Of a stretch of 64,000 nucleotides of DNA, positions 46,423 to 59,103 are shown one piece after another (within the stretch, counting starts at the first letter, position 1; each line of letters starts with the position of its first letter). The translations under genes and the position numbers were made by a program. The notes beneath the pieces were generated by a model, which saw only the letters and a list, made by a program, of their open reading frames with translations, was not told the origin of the DNA and did not search any database. The DNA is taken from the NCBI GenBank assembly GCA_029531795.1, contig JAPEIS010000015.1, positions 1,488,001 to 1,552,000 on the forward strand, in the 5' to 3' direction. The stretch is from Sclerotinia nivalis. Its lineage: Eukaryota > Ascomycota > Leotiomycetes > Helotiales > Sclerotiniaceae.

Positions 46423-48256
46423 CTGGAATAATCAAAATAACACATCGGGTAAACGAGAGTGAAGAACGGAAGGAAGCAGATATCAGAAGATAGAAAATCA
46501 AGGGACTTATTTCTGCTCACAGTTTTGGCCTCCCCATGCAGGACCTTGCGGATAAGTTTATAGATCAAAGCTCGCGACAATCACGAAATCGTTCCCTTCT
46601 TTCCGGAGTGCTCAGTACATGTGTAGATGATTGTGAGCATTAGCATTGGCTACCGTTCTATCTGAGAGGGCGATCTTAGAGCCGTTAGTTTGGTGTGTAT
46701 TATGAAGCAGTCGGACAATCAAACCCGATAAGTTCGGACATTATCACTCCGTCCATATCTCATAGACAAGCACGATATTCTACCTTTGAGATATTATTAG
46801 CATCTCTACATTCTCATGAGATCCCTAACCCATTACCCACAAGAAACTCTCCCACCTATCGTTTAATCCCTTCCTCAAAACCACCATCAATCCCTTCGAT
46901 TCCACGGACTCATAAACTTCCTCCATCTAAGCCCCCCTGCCACCTCCACAAGCTCCTCATCCTCTGAAAAGTTCAACTGCCTTCAAATTAACCAAATCGA
47001 TTGTGATACCACAACCAGCATTCGAAGCACCTTTATTCATATTTTGCGCCCCATTTTTGACCGCAAAATGACATTGAGAATCTCAGATGATCTTTATGGC
47101 TGAAGATACTTCTGCTGGGGAACACGGCCAAATTACACATGCTGAGGTTATTTATTTTTGTTGGAGGGAGAAGACGTGGATGAAAAATCGGGGAAAATGT
47201 CTCCACAGCAGGTTTCTTGGAGTGTTTCTTGAAGAGATGTACACTGAGGAGCGAGGGGTTAGTTCTTGGTGAGGAATATCAATGTTTGGTAAAACATGGG
47301 ACTTCCATTGTATTACCGTTTCATAACAACTAAAATCATTGAGAAAAACCCTCAGTGGAAACTAGTTGTTGTTCACTCAATTGAGCCGTAACAGAGATGG
47401 CACTCGTGAAAACATAGCTCAGAACAGGCAGCAAAAGGGAATATCGTTTCGCGATGGAATGGAAACTGCTAACAAACATATAGTAAAGATTCCTGCCTCG
47501 TTCGAAAAACGGAGAAGATGAAATGTAAAAGGAAGGTTGAGTTTGAGTTTCATCTCCACTTGAAGATTAAAAGCTGATCAACTCCTGTGTATTTTAATCA
47601 CCTGTATTTCAAAGAAATTGATCGCCTTATTGTACAAGCTGCGATTGCAATTTGCAATTAGATTCCATGTTGGTGATATGAGGCGCATTGAACGTTGTGA
47701 AGAAGCTGTGACATTCATAATCTCGCCCGTTAGAGCTGGTGGAGTAGTTCCAGGACTTTCTTCGGACGATAACAAAACCCCAGATTTTTACAACTCGTAT
47801 TTTGACCACAAACGAACTCCTCCACATTACTCGAGTACTTCCCCAGATATAAATTATTGGACGATCTGATATCTATCACCATGCAATTATTATAGGATCG
47901 TTCACCATAAACCAATAACATCAGTCGAGGAGAAGAAACGCGTGGCAGGTTCTCTAAAATGAGAGCTAAAATATCAAGGTATCTAAGAATGGTGAAAGGG
48001 GTCAATGATCTCATTGTGGGCTTGACAATGTTGACAGGACCCTGATTATTGTCAAATTTTTTCTTTTCTGTCTTTTCATATTTTATTTCTACCGGTACTC
48101 GAGTATTGACTAACAATAACTTCTTAATAAATGGTATCTATTCGAATACCATCTACAAAATCTAACGAATATGCGAATGAAATACCAATTATTATGATAC
48201 CCTAACAACAACAAGATAATCCACGTCTAACTTATTCGATCATTCCCACCACAATC
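46423..48256. other. Intergenic region with possible decayed reading frames
   Basis: Overlapping minus-strand frames at 47578-48116 are partly coding-like (LTPFTILRYLDILALILENL; GTTPPALTGEIMNVTASSQ) but in different frames and without a recognisable domain; they may be a decayed gene. The plus strand shows nothing convincing. Confidence 0.35.
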
Positions 48257-49286
48257 ATGTCTAATCTCGAACCCTCTCCCCAAACCTCCAGCTCAATTAA
48301 ACTCACTCAACGACATGATCGATCGAGTTTAAGCACCATGGCTCAAAAAGCAGTCAAAACCTTCTCCAAAACCATCCTCAAAACCCATCCTCCCCTCCCC
48401 TCGGGATCCCCCCAATTAACCCCTCACCACTCCACCAAAAAACATTGTCAAATCACCGAACATAAAATCGCAGATACATACATCTATATCTTTAAATCAC
48501 TCTCTCCACCCACCTCTCCGAAGTCCCGAATTGTACTCGATAAATTATATTATTTCGCCGGCGGAGGATTCAGAAGTGGTGCTCTTAAAGAACATTGGTC
48601 TCTCTGCGCCGAACTCTGCAAAAAATTACCAGAATATCAAATTAATCTCGTTAGCTATCCTCTGGCGCCTAATTCTCCCGCTGCTCATTCGCTTCCGCAT
48701 CTGAGGAGATTTTATGATGCAGTGGCTGTACAGGCAAAAGATGACGGTTGTAGGATTACATTGATGGGTGATTCGGCGGGTGGGAATATTGCATTGGTGT
48801 TGGGGATTTATGGTGCAAATCAATGGTTAGGGAATGGGTATGGAATTGAAGAAGTTTGTCCGTTGAGAAATATTATGGTTGTCTCCACCTACCGATCTCC
48901 GTAATACGCATCCGGGAATCGACGCAATTGATGCTCATGATCCCATCTTAAGTCGAACGGTCATCACCGAAGTTGCGGAAAGATGGCGTTATGAATTAGC
49001 AAAAGATGATCCGACAGTTTCTCCTCTACTAGCTGATTTAAGTGTGTTTAAAAAAGCAAATGTACAGGTAGATGGTGTGGTGGGTTTATATGATTGTTTG
49101 GCGCCGGATTCGGTAGAGTTTAGAAAGAAATTGGAGAGTGAGGGCGTGAGGGGTGAATGGTTAGAGTGGGATAAACAGATGCATTGTTTTCCGCTGACGT
49201 TTTCATATCGGATACCCGAGGGTGTGTTTGGGAAGGATTGGATTATTGATGTTTTGAGGCGTAATGTGGAGAATTCATTAGAGTAA
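48257..49286 (+). CDS. Alpha/beta hydrolase (HSL/esterase type) with one frameshift
   Basis: The first frame runs 48257-48903 and the second, one base over, from about 48882 to 49286; the switch lies near 48878-48885. Read across it, the protein is about 342 aa. Blocks: KLYYFAGGGFRSG (oxyanion loop; the usual HGGG His is replaced), NLVSYPLAPNSPAAHSLPHL, the nucleophile Ser173 in MGDSAGGNIAL, then after the shift SPPTDLRNTHPGIDAI, the acid in LYDCLAPDS and the base in MHCFPL. All of the catalytic triad is there if the frame is restored in thought. No intron fits the junction. It could be a very young pseudogene, a sequencing error or a rare frameshift site. Substrate unknown, likely a carboxylic ester. 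Confidence 0.75.
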
Positions 49287-51622
49287 TGTTTATTTATGAT
49301 GGACTTGATCATTTTAGTATGTTTTGAGATATGCAGGTTTGTATTTATGTCGCTGTATGCTAATATGTGAGGATAAGTGGTATATAGTTTGAGGCAAGTG
49401 TCTCTCATTTATCTCATTTATATGGCATGAAGATCCACATTTCTTCTCATCGAGATATGAAATGGGGTCATGAGCTGTGCGCTGCACATTGCTTCAAACT
49501 CGAGACCAAACTCCGAACTCTAGACCATTTCTCCAAAACCGCATACGAATGAGTTCCTCCTCTGTCCAAGTACATACCATATACTCATACCTTTCCCCCT
49601 TACCACATGATCAGTTACTATAGCACGACAGCCCACTCCATTAAAATATCTGTTCACATATCTGCTAGTGCAGCATAGTGTCTAATCTAGCAATCTAGCT
49701 AGAATTTCAAAATTTCATTCGCAACTTCAAAAACGAGTTTGAGATTTCGCTGTGGAATCAATATCTTACTCAATACCTGAGGAATATTATCTCTTTCTCT
49801 CAAATACTCGAGAGCCCTCCATATCCCAAGCTGAAGCAAAGTCATGTGCCTACTTTTGAATAAGACAATACTGACAGCAGGACTCAAGAGATTTAGTTGC
49901 TTATTCTAATTGCTGGATTCCTTCTTAAAAGCCGGGTGGATTCGAAGTGCCCCGAAAATATCGCCCACCTGAGCTACGAATCTGAAGATGTATATAAAAG
50001 TTTCTAATTAAGCAATCTGCACTATCAAAGCTATATTTAATTTGTATTGAGGATATAGGTGAGTTTGTGTTTTTTGCCGCGTATTTCCTTCTTCTCTCTA
50101 TAGAAAACCTCCTTGCGAATCAACAAAGTGGAGTGATACGGTGCCCTCAAACTCAAACTCCATATTCCATATAAACTTCTGCTAGTTGAGAAGTCTTTTT
50201 TGGAGGGATTTTTGGAGATGTTTCTTTTTAGTATTGCTGAATTTGAGATGGAGTTGTTATATCTAATTTGTAAATAGAAATAAATAGATCAAGGTATTCA
50301 ACAAATCATTCTTCATTTATATAGGTAATTAATGAGATCTATACAATTGGTGAAATTTATACTCTTCTTTCTGGAGGTAGACCGGACTAGAGAGAGCATC
50401 GAGTTCGATGTCTGAAGTCTAGATTTGAATTAGTAGAGTATATATACTTGGTGGGAAAAGTTCATAGTGTGCAGGCCTATGGAAGTACTTAGTACTTATA
50501 CTTTCACAGCATAGAAAAATAAGGAGGTGTGGTTGGTTTACTTTCACCTCATTGGCTGTGCCCATTGTATATGAGGCAATTTGTCTAAGGTAAGACTTGC
50601 TCTTCTATACCTTTTTTCTCCTCTCGCTTCACCCTTTATATGTTCCGATTTCCCCATGCTAATGCCCCTTCCATTCCTCTACCACCCAGTGACCTATTTC
50701 CGTAACAAACTCACACTAATCATCCACCACCAAAACAATTACCAAAACTTCTTTTCACCTCCTCTCCTCCGCCCCCCGCCCAGCCCGAAAATCAACATCA
50801 ATCTACTCATCCCAACAATATAACTAACCTCCAACTCTCTTTACCCCGCCTTTGTACTCCTCCCACATACTCATTATATTCATCAACCTCTATACCACTC
50901 TTCTCTTCGCATTTTCAAATTTTTTGTCTCCGGATTCTTTTTATTTTTCCTGTATAAATGATATTTTGGTATTAGCATTCATATTGATAATGATAACAAT
51001 AATAATACCTACGATAATACTCATAAAGTATTTATAAACCCTCAAAAGTAATTCTAAAGATAAAAAAAACTCTATATAAAGTGAAGCAATCTAATAGACC
51101 CAGAATGAATTTGTTATATAAGTAAAATAAATAGCAAACAGGTAAACAGGTGAAAAGGAAAGAACGAAGTATTTCCAAGATATTAAAACTATTTGACCAA
51201 TTAACCGATTGATGATTAATCAAATCTATCTCGAGTATACCTACCTATCGTTAGAAGATCTAAGTGAACGTCTGTGTCTGAATATACTGAGCTTATTATT
51301 ACTATGCGTAATAAGCAAGATGCAGTATCACCAATATATACAAAGTAAATCAGCAGGGCATAGCTCATAATTAACTAGCTAGCTTGAGATTGACTGGATG
51401 AGAATAATCTGGACCTTTCTTTTCGTAGCAAGAATCTCACATTGACTACGAGTACAAGGAGAAAAATAAAAGTTCAAATATGTAATTTGACTTAACTTAA
51501 TATATGTATCACGATTCATCAATCTCTGAATCCCAGCTTGAAAGTTATACAAGCCATTAAAAACGCCAATATAGCCATCCATATCAATCTATCCATGCAT
51601 TCATCATTTCCCTTCTCAAAAT
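49287..51622. other. Long intergenic region (2.3 kb)
   Basis: A 62-codon minus-strand frame at 49699-49887 (contains LQLGIWRALEYLRERDNIPQ and LVFEVANEILKF) has coding-like composition but stands alone. The rest is AT-rich. No gene supported. Confidence 0.4.
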
Positions 51623-54538
51623 CTAAGCAACACCACCTTGCTGTCCCTCAATCCCACCCATACCATCAAGTTGTTCTTCTGATCCACCAGTTTCCTCACC
51701 CTTTTCAATCTTCACTGCTTTAACATCCATTCCTCTATTAGCCACTTGTTCTACACCCGCAACCAAAGAATCGTAAGGTCCCTCTCGAATCTGGACATCG
51801 CCATCTCTTTGATCTCTTCTCTTCACACCACTCGCACCAGCACCTTCTAATCCACCATCAACATCAACTTTAATCTCTTCATCCTCAACTTTGAATCCAG
51901 GAGCAACCTCTGACTTGATTTCTCCTTCCTTCTTAAGTTCCGCCTCCCTTTGAGCCCCGATAGAATTATTAACCAATGGAGTGGTATCATTGAAAATTCT
52001 CAATAACATTGCACTTCTATCCTCCTTTGCCAACATCAAGTTAAGTGAATGAAGACTTCTCCATAAAGGAAGGACCATTTTCTCGGTGAAAGCATCTTCA
52101 CCTTCACCAGGCTCGATTCTCAAAACACAACATCCCATTCCGATATCTCTGACTCTTTCTCCAATCTCGCCGAGTTCTTTCCATGAGTCACCTGATACTT
52201 TAGGGAACATCTCGATTAAGAGAGTGCGAAGTGTTTCCTTCTTGGACAAATTGACGACTCTTCCCTCTCCAACATAACCTTGAAGAATTGGCATACCTTC
52301 CGATTGAATACGCCATCTGCAAACGCCCTCACCCTGTACATCTTGTTTCATGAACATCTTCACACCAGCATGAATGAATTTAATTCCCTTGCCATCATTC
52401 TCCGTTAAGATATCTCTAATCAATGCAGTTGTGTAGTAAATTGTTTTAGCTGGTTCACCAGTGGCATTTCTCACCAAGAATCTATCCCTTGGAAATCTTT
52501 CACTAAGTTTGTAAAATGATTCAATTTCTTGAACCTGAGGGTGATCACCAGGAATATATTTGAATGCCTCTTCAAATGCTTGATTTTGGCCGTACTTGTT
52601 GGAGATTTTTTGTGGTTTTGAATCGGATCGTTGATCACCTGGGCGAGTTGTGAGATCTAATTCTGCACCTGGTGGTGGTGGGTAATGTTCTGTGCGACCT
52701 TCTGTCTTTATTCTTTTGTTCTCAGTAGCGCCGTCAATTTCAGGATCTTCGATTTCCGAAGCAGAACGCTTAGAACCCACGGTATGGGTTGCATCAGATC
52801 CATACTGCTCTTGATTTTGACGTGCTACAGGTGTGACTTCTTCGAGAGTGGTTGAGGTAGGATGAGTAAGTTCATCAGCTGCCTCAATTTTCGGTACTAC
52901 ACTTTCGCCATCCTTTGGAGTGGGAGCAGACTCGATCTCATCAACAATCGCTGTGATGGGAGGTTTTGGTGCGATCTTCTTATTTTCCGATTCTGGCTTT
53001 GCTTTGAATTCTGATTGTTTCTCCAAAATTGTAATGAAGAAACCACCAGTATCTTGTAAATGGGCATAAACACGCATGCATTGATCCAAAAGAACACTTG
53101 ACATAGCTTCATCGGTTGGTGGAAACATTCCCTCAACCAATCTACCAGTCCAATCATCCTGACCATTCTCTGCAATGTACTTTTGTAATTCAGCCCAAGA
53201 ATTCCAAACACGACCTTTCTTGTCCATGACAGTCCAAGTCTTTAAACCTGGTCTTCTCTTGAGTAAAGGTAATTGATCATCGCTAGATATCAATTTAACC
53301 TTCTCAGGGCCACCACACCTTTCAATAGCAGAAGCAACAACTGCTTCGTTTTCAATAGGATTCATACTGCAAGTAGAGTAGACAACACGTCCACCCACCT
53401 TGAGCATCTGAAGAGCTCTGACCAAAATTCGAACTTGAGTGACATAAAGTCCAAGTGCATTACCTGGATTCCAATCCTTCCACAAATTAACATTCTTTCT
53501 AGTTGTACCATCTCCAGAACAAGGTACATCGGCCAAAATTCGATCAAATTTGAGGTATCGATTGGTTGCCGGATTTTCTGGTGTAGGTGGAAGCTTGATT
53601 GATGGATACATAGTAGCATCATGATTGGTAACGATGAGATTGGGAGACGAAAGCCGTTTAAGTTGATGAATCAACATATGACTTCTTTTATAGTCGGAGT
53701 CATTGGCGATCAATAAACCTGTAGCTCTTCCATCATCACTTGGATCGAGGTCTAATTCCGCGTTTGCGCTTCCGTCTCCTTTCAAAACCGCCTGAACCCT
53801 GGTTTCCTCTCCATGATGCACCATTTCTAACAATTGAGCCGCCTTACTTCCTGGCGCAGCACACATATCCAATACTGTCATCCCAGGTCTCAAATCCATA
53901 ACCAAAGGTGGAATCATGCTGACAATTTCTTGTCTGCTAATATTTCCTACACTTGTTTCCGAAACCAAGAATTTTTGGAATTTAGCAAAGGGAGGAGATT
54001 TTCGAATAACAGTTTTTGAAGTCTTCATCGACCATGCAAGTTCGTCCGGATACCATGGAACTGGCGTTGGAGGTTCAACTGGTCTACCATCGAATTGCTT
54101 AATGGCCGAAATTTCGGGAATGTATCGTTCTTTTAATTGTTTCTGTACTGCCAGTGCATGACTATAATTGTTAGAAAGCAAAAGACAGAAATGCGAATCG
54201 TATGAGATCATAACGTAGACAATTGAGTGACCTACCCTTTCGACCCCGCAAATCGAAAACTATTCGGTAATTCTCTCTTCAAAGCTCCCCAAAACTCCTC
54301 CTTCTCTCCCTCCTCCAAATTCAAAAGTCCATTATAATATCTTTCGAATTTCTCATTGGATTTTGGAACACTCTCAAAGCTACATCGATTGTCAACTCCA
54401 TGATCCCTCGATCTTCCCCCGCTTCTGCCACCTCGTCCTCGTCCTCTACCGCCACGACCTCCCTGTTAATTGTTAGATACCTTTGATCATTCAATTGGAA
54501 GGAAGAAATGAAAAGTTTACCTTTCCACGTTGACCCAT
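51623..54538 (-). CDS. NCL1: tRNA (cytosine-5-)-methyltransferase NCL1/Trm4 (NSUN2)
   Basis: Exons 54538-54521 (six codons), 54462-54236 and 54161-51623, 927 aa. It makes m5C at several tRNA positions (34, 40, 48, 49 in yeast) with S-adenosylmethionine, mainly in the nucleus. Seen: an RGG-rich N-terminus (GGRGGRGRGRGGRSGGRS), the NSUN lead-in (FERYYNGLLN, ELPNSFRF), PWYPDELAWSM, the SAM loop DMCAAPGSKAAQLLEM (about 180-195), NHDAT, motif IV ILADVPCSGDGT with Cys296, and motif VI STCSMNPIENEAVV with catalytic Cys346. The region after about 450 is acidic and partly disordered (ASEIEDPEIDG) before a conserved C-terminal domain, then a low-complexity tail. Both cysteines are present, so active. 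The tiny first exon is supported by a clean GTAAAC...AACAG intron. Confidence 0.95.
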
Positions 54539-55100
54539 TTTCAATTAATTGGGTTGTATACTGAACGGATTGAGGGAAAAAATTGGTTTGCGCAAAAGCA
54601 AGCTGTGTCTGTCTGTCGCAATGATAAAAATTAAATGTGAGAGGTGCTTGTGGAACAAAGATAATCCGAGGATACTAAGGTTAACACTAAGATAAACCAA
54701 TCATATACTAACTCTTTAGATTTATGTCTACTCTCCTTTCCACTCAACTAAGTAATATAAAGTGATTGACCAATGATTTGGACAATTTCTGATGATATAA
54801 TGAGTAATGGATCTATCCGTGATTAAAACCTAGTCTTAAAGCTTTTGCTTTGACCAGTTTGACTATAGAAGGGGAAGAAGGAAGATTTGCATTGAAATCA
54901 AGCAGCTAAAAATTAAAACCAATTTTTGAATTAGTAGAATGATAGCAAAATATAAAGACATCCAGGAGACTGAGCTATATGAGTAATAATAGTCCTAGGA
55001 TATTTATCTAGTATGTGATGCGACGTGATGAGATCTAGTCGGCTACAAAACACGTAGGAGAGTGACCTACAATATATACCTGGGTTCAATCAGGTTTCTG
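54539..55100. promoter_or_regulatory. NCL1 upstream region
   Basis: Intergenic stretch before NCL1; no defined elements recognised. Confidence 0.35.
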
Positions 55101-55514
55101 TCATGAGAAAGAGCCAGAATCATAGAACAGATACTCCGGTTTTAAGTCAGGAAGGTCATGGGTATATTGTTTGATCCATTCTGTACTGAGAGGAAGTGAA
55201 AATGAACAAGAATATAGACCTTGTTGGATCCTGTAAACTAGTTGATGAGATTGATGGTGGATGACATTGAAAGGGTTGAAATTCAGGGGAAGTTCGGCTT
55301 TATACAATTTCGATTTCTCCAATGAATTTCTAAGAGGATGAGCGAGCGGATAGTTCATGATATGCCCTTGAACTCGAGGATGAGTAAATAGGACTTTTTG
55401 CATGAGTTTGTCAAAAGGGAAGACAAAATTTTCAATCTGTAGAAGTAGATCTTATTGAAAAGCTCTGAAACTATCAGAAATATACAGAACAGGAAATTTG
55501 ATATCAAATTTCAT
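55101..55514 (-). CDS. Hypothetical small protein, two exons, 119 aa
   Basis: Exon 1 is only eight codons (55514-55491) and exon 2 is 55436-55101. The 54-bp intron starts GTTCTG (weak donor), has a CTGAT branch-like site and ends TTCTACAG. Exon 2 is open, well-composed and ends at its own stop: FVFPFDKLMQKVLFTHPRV, NYPLAHPLRNSLEKSK, FSLPLSTEWIKQYTHDL. I recognise no family. The start exon is the weak part; the reading of exon 2 is better supported. It might be a relic of a larger gene. Confidence 0.4.
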
Positions 55515-55659
55515 GTCTGATAAATAATGCCTACTGGCAAGCCAAAATAGACTATTTTCTTCCTCTGCTTTCTTACAGCCCATTACGCCGTCCCCAAATA
55601 TGCAATTTTCCCAATAAACTCCCTAGTTATTAACATCAAATCATCATCCTTCAACCCAA

Positions 55660-56503
55660 TTATACGCACAACCTATAACTGGCATAACGACCAGCAGTTT
55701 CTGACTTTCTAATAATCTTAACCACTTGCCCTCTTCTCAATCCCAAATATTTCGCGACTGGATCCGCAGCTTGAATACGTGGAAGTTGAGTATCCTTCAA
55801 TCTATATCTTAACAACAACTTGGCTCTCTCTTCCTTACTCAACAGCACATGTTTGGGGACCAATTCATGATGCGTAATATTGACCAATAAATCTTGTTCG
55901 ACGAAGGTTTCAATTCTGGTATCAGATGCGACGGCTGGGATAATCTTTTGAGCGGGACCTGATGGCGCAACAGGTGCGATGAGAATTCCGGCGGAGAAGT
56001 TATGTTGAGAAAGATGCTGGGCGAATGTACGCATTTGTTTGATTCCAATTGATACATCAGTTACCATGAGAAACTCAACCCAGATGGTACCGATTTCTGA
56101 GGTAGTTGGGTTTGGGTTCTCGGGAGTGGGTGCGTTTGCGTATTTGGCAATCATAGCTTCACTAGGGGTTGCGGAGAAGTTCATCTGGCGACGACTGAAG
56201 AAATACATTGTTAGTTCATGACCCCAAGAGGAAGATCCAGTACCAAGTGGAATTAGAGAATGTAGTATGTGTTGAACGAGGTTACAAGGATGAAAGAGAG
56301 AAGGGCGCATACTCAACACTTCCATCGTTGCTAGTAAACTTGGCTTTGAATGTATCGAAGCTCATATTGACTTCTTCTTCAGCGAGAAGGTAACCGCGAT
56401 CTTGGACCATTTCGTGTACAGTTCTGTAGCATCTCCATAACTTTGCAGCCTCTCTGTCAATACCATCTCGTTGCTTTTGCGCGCGATCCTCATCGTCGGC
56501 CAT
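55660..56503 (-). CDS. RPB5: RNA polymerase subunit RPB5 (RPABC1), shared by Pol I, II and III
   Basis: Exons 56503-56313 and 56194-55660 (GTATGC...TTCAG), 241 aa, slightly longer than yeast Rpb5 (215). N-terminal jaw domain: REAAKLWRCYRTVHEMVQDR, GYLLAEEEVNMSFDTFKAKF. Middle: IWVEFLMVTDVSIGIKQMRT. C-terminal assembly domain, the most conserved: NITHHELVPKHVLLSKEE, LLLRYRLKDTQLPRIQAADP, VAKYLGLRRGQVVKIIRKSE and the end GRYASYRLCV. It binds the largest subunit at the polymerase jaw in the nucleus. All blocks are present. It diverges from BFR1, 882 bp apart. Confidence 0.96.
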
Positions 56504-57385
56504 TTTGAAGATTTAGGTAGTAGGTATAAGGAAGTCTAGAATTGGTCGGTCGAAAATGATTGCGCACTGAAGAAGAATTCTATCCTACTAAAAGTCCCTG
56601 AAATTTATTAAGGAATGGTATGTGAGAAGGCGATTGATGATTGTCTTGATGATAGAAATTCAATGCAGCAATCCAAGTAGAAGGGCCCTTTGTAAATATT
56701 TTGACGCTAGTGGCTCAGAAAAAAGTTCAAAAAGTTGAAAGTATGTAAGTATGGATGGGGAAGTCACATGATTAAGATTTGGTAGAGGTTTGTTTGTTTA
56801 ACTCCGACTATCCGAGTAGCTGAAGTGGCTGAGACTAGCCTGGACTTGGATTTATTTTTTGTTAGATTGATTCATAAATGGTCACCGTAATACCTTACTA
56901 GGTACGTAGCTAGGGACGTAACTATCCTCCGTAGAGTCTCTAATTCATAATTCACCAATCTTCCCCTTCAATTTCCTATTCAGCCTCTTTCTAGCGTCTA
57001 TCCAGCCGGTAGCTTCAAGGTCACCGTATAATTCTAACTGTTCTTATGCCCATCCGAAGTACCTAGATTATGCCTTGTACCCCATCTAGAACAGCCAATA
57101 CAGCCAATAGAGAAGCTACAAAAAATGTTAACCTGTCATCGCACAACTAATACAATAATTTCCTACTATAATTATTTCTCAAATATCCTCGACCACCGGA
57201 ATAACCTCCTTCTGTATTCATACTTATTTCAGAGTACGAAATACAATACTCTGTCCTTTTACAAAAGTGACATATCTTTTTTTCTTTTGGTACTTGAATT
57301 AATTGAACATTTATTTTGTTCAATAGATCTCTCAAGGAAATAAGAAAAAGCTTTCAGTAGCTTGTTCATAATCCCAACCAAAAAA
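56504..57385. promoter_or_regulatory. Divergent upstream region of RPB5 (-) and BFR1 (+)
   Basis: 882 bp between starts of two broadly expressed translation/transcription genes. A pair of CAGCCAATA motifs at about 57093-57110 (AACAGCCAATACAGCCAATAG) is a CCAAT-box doublet on the plus strand, a plausible CCAAT-binding-complex site for BFR1. Confidence 0.5.
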
Positions 57386-59103
57386 ATGGCAGATCTTGCA
57401 AAACCACCTTCTGCGACCAAAGCTGATGATGGAGCTAAAAAAGATGTTCAATCGAGACCAGTCAAACCAGATGAATCGGTTTTTAAGGCAAAATTAGCCC
57501 AAGCTGAGAAAGATCACAAGCAAAGTCAGGAAAAAGCTGTGAGTAGAATCTACATAATAACTTCCATGGCATCATATTATATCCTCCTGCACATCGGCAT
57601 GCTGCATTGACCAAACTACCAGTTACTAATATAATTTAATGCAGGCTGCCGCAAAAGCAAATTTGGATGTTGCGCAACCAAACAAGAATAAGGATTCCCC
57701 AGCTGCGAAACATAGAAATGATTTGATCAGTCAGTTGAAGGAGATTAAGGAACAACAAGGTGCTGGAAAAGCCGGTCGTTTACAAGTCTTTGATCAAATC
57801 AAGAAGCTTGATGAGCAAATTAAGGCTAAGGTTAATGAGCAAAAGGTTGCCAAGGGAAAGGTTGGATTCAAGAATTTGGATGAACTAGACCGGGAGATCG
57901 ACAGATTACAAAAGCAAGTTGATGCTGCTACTATGAAAATTGTTGATGAGCGCAAGACACTTACCGAAATCTCCAACCTTCGTAAGCAACGCAAGGGATT
58001 CGCTGGATTTGACGATACCGAAAAGTCAATTGAGGCCTTGAAAGCCAAGAGAAAGGATCTCCAGGATTCGCTTGATGATCCAGAAAGCAAGGCATTATCT
58101 GAAAAATACTCGAAGCTTCAAGGTGAATTGGATATCTTGAAGGCCGAGCAAGATGATGCTTTCAAGAACTTTGGAGCTCTCAAGGCCGAGAAGGACAGAC
58201 TCCAAGCCGAGCAACAGGAGAAATGGCTTGCCCTAAGACAAATCAAGGATGAGCATTACCAGGCTGTCAGAGCCGCTAACAATTATGATTTCATCCAACG
58301 TCAAAAGGCTCGTGAGAGACAAAAGGCTGAGTATGAGAAGCAACAAAATGAGCGCAAGAAGGAACGTGCCCAAAAGATGCTCGAGGAGGCTAGTGATCCT
58401 GCCTACCTTGACGAAATCAAAAATGCCGGATCTGTTCTCCGATACCTTGACCCAACCTTCACCACAACCAAGGCACCATTACAAGCTCCTTCTGGACTCG
58501 AGGCTGCAGCTGGACGTACCGTTGATGATTCTGGGCTTAAAGGAACCAGAGTCTTGAAGAAGGAAGACCGTGAGGAAGATTTCATGAAGGGAACTGGAGG
58601 CAAAAAGGGAAAGAAGGGCAACAAGAGAAATGCCGCAGCTGCTTCTACCCCAGCTTCAGCGAAATTCAGTTGCCCACCAGCTGTTATGGAAGATCTAGCC
58701 AAGATGGGAATTGACCCACCATTCAGCCCAGCTGATGTCCCAGCTGTTACCGAAAAGGTCAAGGCTAAGTTGACTCACTGGATGGAGGACCAAGCTGCTC
58801 AAACCAAGCGCGTAAGTTCTGAAATAGTTTTCTACAACCCTTTGCAATAAGCTAATACCAAAATAGAACATCGAGAAAGCTCAAAAGGAAGTCGAGAGAC
58901 TTGACGCTGAAGAGTCAGGAACTGCAACACCAGCCTCGGAAGTTCCAGCGACTAATGGACATGGCCATGGCGAAACTAAGGCTACCGCTGGTGCCGACGA
59001 AGGTGGATCCGTCGCAAACGAAGTCGAGTTAATCAAAGAGGGTGAAAAGGATGCAGCGGCTGATTTGAGTGGTGCCGCTAAAGAGGATGCAGCGGAATCT
59101 TAG
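57386..59103 (+). CDS. BFR1: Coiled-coil mRNP protein BFR1 (nuclear segregation protein Bfr1 type)
   Basis: Exons 57386-57538, 57645-58811 and 58867-59103, 518 aa. In yeast Bfr1 associates with polysomes and mRNPs at the ER and affects secretion and ploidy. The protein is nearly all charged coiled coil: NDLISQLKEIKEQQGAGKAG, RLQVFDQIKKLDEQIKAK, ELDREIDRLQKQVDAATMK, ISNLRKQRKGFAGFDDTEKS, EKDRLQAEQQEKWLALRQIK and NYDFIQRQKARERQKAEYEK. A Lys/Gly-rich patch (GGKKGKKGNKRN, about 388-400) could bind RNA. Then SCPPAVMEDLAKMGIDPPFS and an acidic, disordered C-terminus rich in Ala/Glu. The start MADLAKPPSATK is the first ATG after the leader. Codon choice is stronger than in neighbours (AAG, GAG, ACC), fitting high expression. 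Confidence 0.92.
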
